Assembly (NCBI RefSeq): GCF_036965165.1
Contig: NZ_JBALOX010000070.1
Span: 1-64,000, forward strand
Direction: 5' to 3'
Length of the DNA stretch: 64,000 nucleotides
Source of the DNA: Ferdinandcohnia sp036965165
Lineage (GTDB): Bacteria; Bacillota; Bacilli; Bacillales; Bacillaceae_L
This document shows positions 61,783-64,000 of the stretch, piece by piece; position 1 is the first letter of the stretch; each line of letters opens with the position of its first letter. The notes beneath the pieces were generated by a model. That model was not told the origin of the DNA. It worked only from the letters and a program-made list of their open reading frames with translations, and did not search any database. Made by a program: the position numbers and the translations under genes.

Positions 61783-63462
61783 TTATTTCAGCTTAAATTG
61801 CTGAATGAGGGTGTTCAGTTCGCCGGCATTTTCTTCGAGTTGTTTCGCGCTTTTTGAAACTTCTTCCATCGAACTGCTAGATTGCTGAGCAGTTGCGGAT
61901 ACTTCTTCGACGCCTGCTGCGGATTCTTCTGCCACAGCTGCGATTCCTTCGATAGCTCCACTGATCTCTCTGGTGTCATCAAGCACTCCGTAAAGGGATC
62001 CGGACATTGCCTCGATTTGGGTGCCAATATCGTCAATTTTCTGCTTTAACTCATTAAATGTTTTACCAGTTGTTTGGATTTGCGCAGTACCTTCTTCAAC
62101 AGATTGGTAACCGTCATCCAAGGACTGAACGACTTGCTTTGATTCATGTTGAATATCTTTTACAATTAAGGTAATTTCAGCGACAGATTTTCCAACCTGT
62201 TCAGCGAGCTTGCGAACCTCATCCGCAACAACGGCGAAGCCTTTCCCATGTTCACCGGCTCTTGCTGCCTCAATTGCTGCGTTTAACGCTAAAAGATTCG
62301 TTTGTCCCGCAATTTCTTGAATCACATTCACAAGCTTCGTAATTTCATTCGTTTTGTTGTCCAGCCCAACCACCATCTTGTTAGACTGTTTCATTTTTTC
62401 ATGGATGCTGTTCATCTGATGAATCGATGCTTCCATATAGGCATTGCCATCGTTTGTCAGTGTTAGCATACCTTGAGACTGGTCCTTAATGTCGTCACCC
62501 TTAACCGCAACTTGCATAATTTCCTGCGAGAAATTGGACATTTTTTCAATTAAAATGGTAGATGAAGTTGCCTGTTCTTCTGCACCACGTGAGAGTTCTT
62601 CCATCGTGACGGCGATTTGCTGACTACCAGCCATGACCTCATCCGCATACTGGGTCAATTCCTCACTTTGACCAGTCACATTGTCGGAAACGACAGCCAT
62701 TTGCTTGACCATGCCTCTTAAGTTTTCGTTCATATCATTGACCGCTGTTACGAGTTGACCAATTTCATCCTTCAGCTTTGTTTTAATAGGTTCAGCTTGA
62801 AGCTCTCCATTCGAAATTGCTTTCATACGACTTGCCACATTTTTCACAGGTCTTGCAATCACTTCAGAAGAATAAATCGAAATAATCATTCCTAAAATAA
62901 TCGCAATTGCTGCCACCGCAAGCCCAACGAGGTTTGCTCTCTCACCGAAGTTCACAACGTGCTCACCGGTTGATACCATTTGTCGTTCGCGATCATGTGA
63001 TAGCTTTTCGACTTGGTCCATCAAGCTCCTCGCTGCCGGCTGGATGTGGGTCTGGAGATTATGCTTCGCAATCTCAGTTTCACCGCTTTCATAAGGGATA
63101 AACACATAATTATTGATCATGTCACGCCATTGTTTTATCTCGCGCAAAAGACCTTCAACCTCTTTTATCTTCCTCTCACTTAACTTACGCTGCGTTACAT
63201 CAAACTCCACCGAATAAATGTTGTATTCATCTTTATAGGAAGTTTCTCCGTACAGCACAAACCCTCGAGCTAGCGCAATGCTCTGTGAAATATTGTATTT
63301 TAAACTATCATATTCTAGTAAAACAGAGAGTTCCTCGGACACCATGTCTTCCGTCTGGTTATTCATATTAGACACTGACACATAATTATAGGTCGCTAAG
63401 CCTATACAAAGGATGATAATGGTAAAAAAGCTGACAAATAATCTTGTGCGTATACTTTTCAT
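61783..63462 (-). CDS. Methyl-accepting chemotaxis protein
   Basis: The 559-residue receptor has an N-terminal membrane helix, a helical-bundle sensor (about 30-170), a second helix (VGLAVAAIAIILGMIISIYS) and a HAMP domain. A signalling hairpin follows with the tip NLLALNAAIEAARAGEHGKG. The second ATG (63462) is preferred, with AAAGGGG 8 nt upstream; a TTG codon precedes it. It has the same length as the receptor at 25990-27669, but the sensor domains differ. Ligand unknown. Confidence 0.9.
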   Translation of the reverse strand: MKSIRTRLFVSFFTIIILCIGLATYNYVSVSNMNNQTEDMVSEELSVLLEYDSLKYNISQSIALARGFVLYGETSYKDEYNIYSVEFDVTQRKLSERKIKEVEGLLREIKQWRDMINNYVFIPYESGETEIAKHNLQTHIQPAARSLMDQVEKLSHDRERQMVSTGEHVVNFGERANLVGLAVAAIAIILGMIISIYSSEVIARPVKNVASRMKAISNGELQAEPIKTKLKDEIGQLVTAVNDMNENLRGMVKQMAVVSDNVTGQSEELTQYADEVMAGSQQIAVTMEELSRGAEEQATSSTILIEKMSNFSQEIMQVAVKGDDIKDQSQGMLTLTNDGNAYMEASIHQMNSIHEKMKQSNKMVVGLDNKTNEITKLVNVIQEIAGQTNLLALNAAIEAARAGEHGKGFAVVADEVRKLAEQVGKSVAEITLIVKDIQHESKQVVQSLDDGYQSVEEGTAQIQTTGKTFNELKQKIDDIGTQIEAMSGSLYGVLDDTREISGAIEGIAAVAEESAAGVEEVSATAQQSSSSMEEVSKSAKQLEENAGELNTLIQQFKLK

Positions 63463-63465
63463 CAA

Positions 63466-63604
63466 TAGTACCCCTTTCTTGTTGAATATTGAAAAAAATC
63501 AGGCAAAAAAATAAGCCAATTCTCCTAGAATGGCCAAATGCTTTTCTACCTATTAGTATATAAGTTTTTAAACATTTCAACAATACTCGACATCACCGTT
63601 TCCA
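63466..63604. other. Upstream region of the chemoreceptor gene
   Basis: AT-rich, with AAAGGGG near 63475 as ribosome binding site. No further signal recognised. Confidence 0.4.
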
Positions 63605-63694
63605 TTACTTTTTTACTACTAAATCTAGCAATAATTTAAAAAATTCTTCCCTATTCGCCGGTAACACCTCTGGTAACTCAACACTTGCTTTCAT
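63605..63694 (-). CDS. 29-residue peptide of unknown function
   Basis: MKASVELPEVLPANREEFFK then LLLDLVVKK, with GGAGGGA 7 nt before the ATG. The strong ribosome binding site suggests translation. It could be a small regulatory peptide or the 5' remnant of a larger gene. No family recognised. Confidence 0.4.
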   Translation of the reverse strand: MKASVELPEVLPANREEFFKLLLDLVVKK

Positions 63695-63823
63695 CCTAGA
63701 ATCCCTCCATTTGTAAACGTTCTATTACTAGTAATCTAGTATTGCCAGATTTTTGATAGATATACATTTTTAATAGAAAAAGATTTAGTGAGGGCGGTCT
63801 AAAAAGAGGAAGAAACCAAAAAA

Positions 63824-63841
63824 GCCAACCCAGGGGTTGAC
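63824..63841 (-). terminator. Terminator of the dehydrogenase gene
   Basis: GTCAACCC and GGGTTGGC form a tight stem followed by TTTTTT on the minus strand, directly after the stop codon. Confidence 0.85.
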
Positions 63842-63842
63842 T

Positions 63843-64000
63843 TTAATTTCGTGCAGACCTAAGGGCCTGTTCAATTACACGCATATTTTTCAATGTTTCT
63901 TCTACGCTGTACACCGGCTGTTTACCTGAGAGAACACATTCCGCAAAATGCTCAACCTGAAGCTTGTACTGGTCACCTTGAATCGTATCTTCGCGCTGTC
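63843..64000 (-). CDS. Gfo/Idh/MocA family oxidoreductase, C-terminal end
   Basis: Only the last 52 codons are in the window. GDQYKLQVEHFAECVLSGKQ followed by PVYSVEETLKNMRVIEQALR is the usual closing segment of NAD(P)-dependent Gfo/Idh/MocA sugar or inositol dehydrogenases. The start and the cofactor domain lie beyond the window edge. Confidence 0.75.
   Translation of the reverse strand, partial: QREDTIQGDQYKLQVEHFAECVLSGKQPVYSVEETLKNMRVIEQALRSARN

Overview
The window looks like a chromosomal stretch from a low-GC Firmicute of the family Bacillaceae (a Bacillus, Neobacillus or Cytobacillus type genome). The basis is strong AGGAGG-type ribosome binding sites with TTG and GTG starts, a SipW-type signal peptidase beside a TasA/camelysin-like protein, a xpt-pbuX operon behind a guanine riboswitch, FIMAH and LCP proteins, and many small palindromic intergenic repeats. 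No prophage, insertion sequence or CRISPR array was recognised. Two runs of N (30994-31023 and 38887-38961) are assembly gaps.

Layout. (1) 1-5.4 kb, minus strand: sipW-like peptidase and a TasA-like secreted protein, then a large S8 protease. (2) 6-21 kb, minus strand: a long amino-sugar glycan operon. It has an RpiR regulator, a DUF624 protein, an ABC sugar importer, DUF4127, an FAD oxidoreductase, a GHL10 hydrolase, NanE, a ROK kinase, an esterase, a GH20 hexosaminidase and an SGNH esterase. NanE plus kinase without a sialate lyase suggests a ManNAc-containing glycan rather than sialic acid. (3) 21-28 kb: a small secreted protein, a 1050-residue secreted propeller/FIMAH protein and a chemoreceptor. 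(4) 28-32 kb: the oddest locus. One DppB-like permease is followed by a 965-residue protein that fuses a DppC-like permease to an extracellular S41 protease. Four regularly spaced 22-bp palindromes lie on and around their promoter. (5) 32-38.6 kb: SDR, FolE, a kinase-STAS gene broken by an in-frame TGA, a thiolase, a small sigma factor and a membrane-anchored protein. (6) 38.7-51.3 kb: a holin-like toxin with decayed copies, then purine and ribose salvage: an AllC-like hydrolase, xpt, pbuX, prs, purU, a nucleoside hydrolase, rbsK and punA. (7) 51.8-59.6 kb, minus strand: a second amino-sugar operon with an SSS transporter, AGE epimerase, ceramidase-like hydrolase, nagB, nagA, a SIS protein and a ROK repressor. 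(8) 60-64 kb: an LCP enzyme, small secreted and membrane proteins, a second chemoreceptor and the end of a Gfo/Idh/MocA dehydrogenase.

The purine genes form a logical set. Nucleosides are split by PunA or the nucleoside hydrolase, ribose is phosphorylated by RbsK, Prs makes PRPP, and Xpt joins PRPP to xanthine imported by PbuX. The two amino-sugar operons converge on GlcNAc-6-P, which NagA and NagB turn into fructose-6-P.

The most unusual non-coding signal is five arrays of degenerate 20-21 bp repeats with a TTGCG core (5.7-6.0, 27.9, 40.6-40.9, 51.5-51.7 and 59.8 kb), all in the same orientation. A long hairpin-forming repeat (17.7-18.0 and 45.9-46.1 kb), a 75-bp double-palindrome element and paired GGGACAGG palindromes are also dispersed between genes.
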